Shown piece by piece: positions 62,106 to 64,000 of a stretch of 64,000 nt of DNA. Within the stretch, counting starts at the first letter, position 1. Each line of letters opens with the position of its first letter. Origin of the DNA: Bacteriovoracaceae bacterium. GTDB taxonomy: Bacteria > Bdellovibrionota > Bacteriovoracia > Bacteriovoracales > Bacteriovoracaceae. The stretch covers positions 27,014 through 91,013 of the forward strand of contig JAIEMA010000064.1 of the NCBI GenBank assembly GCA_019752535.1, written 5' to 3'. The notes below the pieces were generated by a model, which was not told the DNA's origin, did no database searches, and was given only the letters and a program-made list of their open reading frames with translations. Position numbers and translations under genes: made by a program.

Positions 62106-62297
62106 TTAGGATTTCGAACCTGGTTTCTGACGCAACCATTGCTCAATGATTAAGGCAGCTTTGCGCGCCATTTTAGGGTCGCGTTCAAGAAGACCGTTGA
62201 GTTTTTGCTTTAAATCCTCAACGATCTTCTTGTCTTGAGAAGGAGAGACTGCATACAACTGATGAAAGTTGTGGGCAGGTTTTTTTTGAGCAGACAC
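62106..62297 (-). CDS. Small hypothetical protein
   Basis: 63 residues, basic and helical. The end DPKMARKAALIIEQWLRQKP resembles the C-terminal FliG-binding helix of FliF (pattern: pro/acidic residue, helix, x-x-W-L). The resemblance is short and may be chance. Flagellin is nearby, which makes a flagellar role conceivable. It follows the next small gene by five bases, so they are probably cotranscribed. Confidence 0.5.
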   Translation of the reverse strand: MSAQKKPAHNFHQLYAVSPSQDKKIVEDLKQKLNGLLERDPKMARKAALIIEQWLRQKPGSKS

Positions 62298-62302
62298 AAA
62301 TA

Positions 62303-62539
62303 CTAGACAGCTTCAGCTTGCGGGCTGCGCTGTTTGTTACTTGCGACTCGCTCCATGTGTTCTTCGATAATTTGATAGAGTTCAAGTTTAGTTGTTTTTG
62401 GATCCATGCCTTCTGGCATAACCGAATAAACCATCTCACCATTATTCTCAGTGAAGATGAACCATGTATTGCCAATGCGCTGGAACAATACATCGCTAGA
62501 TACAGACTTTGTCGATTTTGTGTTTGTCTTAGTGCCCAT
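62303..62539 (-). CDS. Small hypothetical protein
   Basis: 78 residues, no signal or membrane segment. A Ser/Thr/Lys-rich start is followed by SSDVLFQRIGNTWFIFTEN, MVYSVMPEGMDPKTTKLEL and a Gln/Arg-rich helical tail. No family recognised. GGAGGAGA lies before the ATG at 62539, a strong ribosome binding site, which favours a real gene over the longer overlapping frame on the same strand. Confidence 0.6.
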   Translation of the reverse strand: MGTKTNTKSTKSVSSDVLFQRIGNTWFIFTENNGEMVYSVMPEGMDPKTTKLELYQIIEEHMERVASNKQRSPQAEAV

Positions 62540-62669
62540 GATGTTCTCCTCCTGAGAATCGTGACGAACGTCCTGTCCGTCTTACATCTAGCTTTTCGTC
62601 GGGCTGCGTCCAAACTTTAGACATTTTTTTTCGATCATGAAAAAAAATTATCCAAAATCTCAGAGCGAT

Positions 62670-63749
62670 TTAGTAGGACGATTGAATCCCAACTAGGCCG
62701 GCGAGACTAAAAGTGATCTTAGAATTAAAGCTATCACTGCTCCCTGAGCGCCACCATTGTGGGCGATTTGTGCCTGATTTTGCTTGAAGATTGTAGGGAG
62801 ACTCTATTTCGCCCCAAAGGCCTGCAATAAAGTCCAAATCGGCTAAAAAGCCAATCCGCTGCCATTGAGCACCGGCACGAGACCCTAAATTCCAGCCCCA
62901 ATAATTGCGAATTTCTTCCTCTCCAGTATCAGGACTCGATTGACTGATATTTACCTGAGAAAAAGGGTAGACCAATGCCGCCCAACTTAAGGTGAGTCGA
63001 TTCTTTTCAGTTCGCCAAGCATCGAAGTTGACGACTGCACCGCCCCCTAAGCGAGTCCATTGTTCAATCGCTTTTCTGGTTTCTAGAGTATAAGTACTAT
63101 CGACTGTCCTCACAGTGATGATTCCACCCACAAACCATCTTCCGGCCTTGTCACTTTCAAGCTGAGTAAGAAGTTGGGCGTTAAATTCAGCTTGGTAGCC
63201 ATAGGATTCAGCAACTATTTTCTCTCCATAGGGATAACGATTGGTTTGAGGAGTACCCATCGAGAAAGCGAATGATCCACGTAATCTTTCTTTATGAATC
63301 AAAGGATAATTTTTTGGTAAAGGCTCCAAAAGGCGATAGTCCGTTGGGTCTGGATTGGGATCTTTCTGAGAGAACTCTCTGCGATCCTCATACCAAATTT
63401 TGACATGCTCTCTGATCATCCAAGCATCACGACCTTGGTTGTCTTTGGTGAGAACAAAATCCATTCCATCATGGTAGTTATAAACTTTTTCATCGATTGG
63501 CATTTGATCGGTGACAGGCGGTTGTCTTTCAATAACCTCTTTAGTGACTGAAGACATGTCATAGCGGTTTCTATTTTCTACAACTGTGGGATGAATATAA
63601 ACTTTATCACCCATTCTTTTGTATTGAATGACTGGCGATTCTTTATTGGGCTCCCTGAACAGCGGAGCTTCTAAAACGACAACCATTCCTTCGGCAGCGA
63701 AGGCGTTTATCCATGAAAGACTAAGAAGTAAGAGAATAATTTTCACCAA
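62670..63749 (-). CDS. Exported protein, N-terminal SH3-like segment and outer-membrane barrel
   Basis: About 359 residues. Signal peptide ILLLLSLSWINAFAAEG, an SH3-like strand segment (VVVLEAPLFREPNKESPVIQ, then DKVYIHP), and from about residue 155 alternating strands that look like a beta-barrel, with aromatic girdle residues and ending in IQSSY. Function unknown. The start is TTG 63749 or GTG 63746, both near an AGGG site. It overlaps the end of the upstream gene by seven bases, so they form an operon of envelope proteins. Confidence 0.65.
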   Translation of the reverse strand: MVKIILLLLSLSWINAFAAEGMVVVLEAPLFREPNKESPVIQYKRMGDKVYIHPTVVENRNRYDMSSVTKEVIERQPPVTDQMPIDEKVYNYHDGMDFVLTKDNQGRDAWMIREHVKIWYEDRREFSQKDPNPDPTDYRLLEPLPKNYPLIHKERLRGSFAFSMGTPQTNRYPYGEKIVAESYGYQAEFNAQLLTQLESDKAGRWFVGGIITVRTVDSTYTLETRKAIEQWTRLGGGAVVNFDAWRTEKNRLTLSWAALVYPFSQVNISQSSPDTGEEEIRNYWGWNLGSRAGAQWQRIGFLADLDFIAGLWGEIESPYNLQAKSGTNRPQWWRSGSSDSFNSKITFSLAGLVGIQSSY

Positions 63750-64000
63750 TCAAAACCCTGAGAGAGGTGAAGGCTAAATGAATCAATAAATGAAGTGTTA
63801 GAGTTTTGAGCAATATAGACTCTCTGATTTCTCAGCTTAGGAAAATCTCTCTGGTAACTTAAACCCCAGGCCCATTCACCAAAAAAGTTTTTTGCCGGAA
63901 ATTCCCAGCCGACGAGGAGGCTTGTGGTACGGACATCCACGCTTTGACTTTGACTGCCGACAGTGGTGGTTAAATTTCCAAATGGACCCAATCTAATTTC
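63743..64000 (-). CDS. Outer-membrane beta-barrel protein, 5' end outside window
   Basis: Open frame to the right edge; about 85 C-terminal residues are visible. They alternate polar and hydrophobic residues (LLVGWEFPAKNFFGEWAWGL, then SFIDSFSLHLSQGFDW) and end in Trp, the signature of an outer-membrane barrel's last strand. The start codon lies beyond the window; an in-frame TTG at 63991 is probably not the start because the frame stays open upstream. It is cotranscribed with the following barrel protein. Confidence 0.6.
   Translation of the reverse strand, partial: EIRLGPFGNLTTTVGSQSQSVDVRTTSLLVGWEFPAKNFFGEWAWGLSYQRDFPKLRNQRVYIAQNSNTSFIDSFSLHLSQGFDW

Noticed and set aside
62218..62613. 131-residue minus-strand frame
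   Set aside because: It overlaps two better-supported small genes with ribosome binding sites and has a composition unlike a folded protein.
62610..62655. T8/A8 inverted repeat near 62622-62646 as a structural RNA
   Set aside because: It is a low-complexity AT hairpin, at most a weak terminator for the barrel-protein operon ending at 62670.
1..64000. CRISPR arrays, tRNA or rRNA genes
   Set aside because: No regularly spaced repeats and no cloverleaf-like or rRNA-like conserved segments were recognised on either strand.

Overview
The window looks like a chromosomal segment of a Gram-negative, flagellated bacterium of moderately low G+C. It carries heptosyltransferase-like and phosphoethanolamine-transferase-like envelope genes, outer-membrane beta-barrel proteins and a lipid-carrier-linked surface-polysaccharide locus. 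The flagellin and the RpoD/DnaG/TrmB proteins resemble those of Bdellovibrionota (Bdellovibrio and Bacteriovorax-like predators). That placement is an inference from remembered family resemblance and was not searched. No tRNA, rRNA, CRISPR array or insertion sequence was recognised, and no stretch above 300 bases lacks a gene; the longest gaps are 15623-15864, 25269-25557 and 60671-60923.

Positions 1-33060 are a large mosaic surface-polysaccharide (O-antigen type) locus. The left part (593-7982) encodes a sugar amidotransferase, its HisH-like glutaminase and HisF-like partner, a CMP-sugar synthetase-like enzyme, a Gfo/Idh/MocA oxidoreductase, an SDR, two acetyltransferases and an acyl-carrier-protein/hot-dog fusion. 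Together these suggest a nucleotide-activated acidic amino sugar with acetamidino and unusual acyl decorations. The middle part (7983-20814) holds glycosyltransferases, methyltransferases, a nonsense-interrupted PhyH-type dioxygenase, an aminotransferase with cupin and hexapeptide-transferase neighbours, and an FdtA/FdtB pair for 3-amino-3,6-dideoxyhexose synthesis. Positions 20830-24054 are a complete dTDP-L-rhamnose operon (rmlA, rmlC, rmlD, rmlB). An AT-rich MBOAT plus AlgJ-like pair (25558-27872) sits between two nearly identical 50-base repeats and looks imported. The minus-strand block 27867-33056 supplies flippase, rhamnosyltransferase-like, initiating phosphotransferase and polymerase/ligase functions.

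Positions 33067-46215 are an accessory envelope region: a MazEF-type toxin-antitoxin pair with a striking palindromic promoter, a PPK2 kinase, GT9 and GT4 glycosyltransferases, UDP-glucose dehydrogenase, and an overlapping minus-strand operon of a sulfatase-fold transferase followed by a complete Dlt-like set (AMP ligase, carrier protein, MBOAT, DltD-like protein). The MBOAT reading frame of that set is broken exactly at an A AAA AAC heptamer.

Positions 46261-64000 are mostly housekeeping: SDR, cyclic-nucleotide-binding-domain protein, QueC, nitroreductase, a secreted papain-fold protein, two lipopolysaccharide-core type glycosyltransferases, a SWIM/SNF2 helicase, the trmB-dnaG-rpoD operon, and flagellin with a structured leader that contains a six-codon open frame with a perfect ribosome binding site. 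The window ends with a second DegT-type aminotransferase, two small unknown proteins and two outer-membrane beta-barrel proteins.
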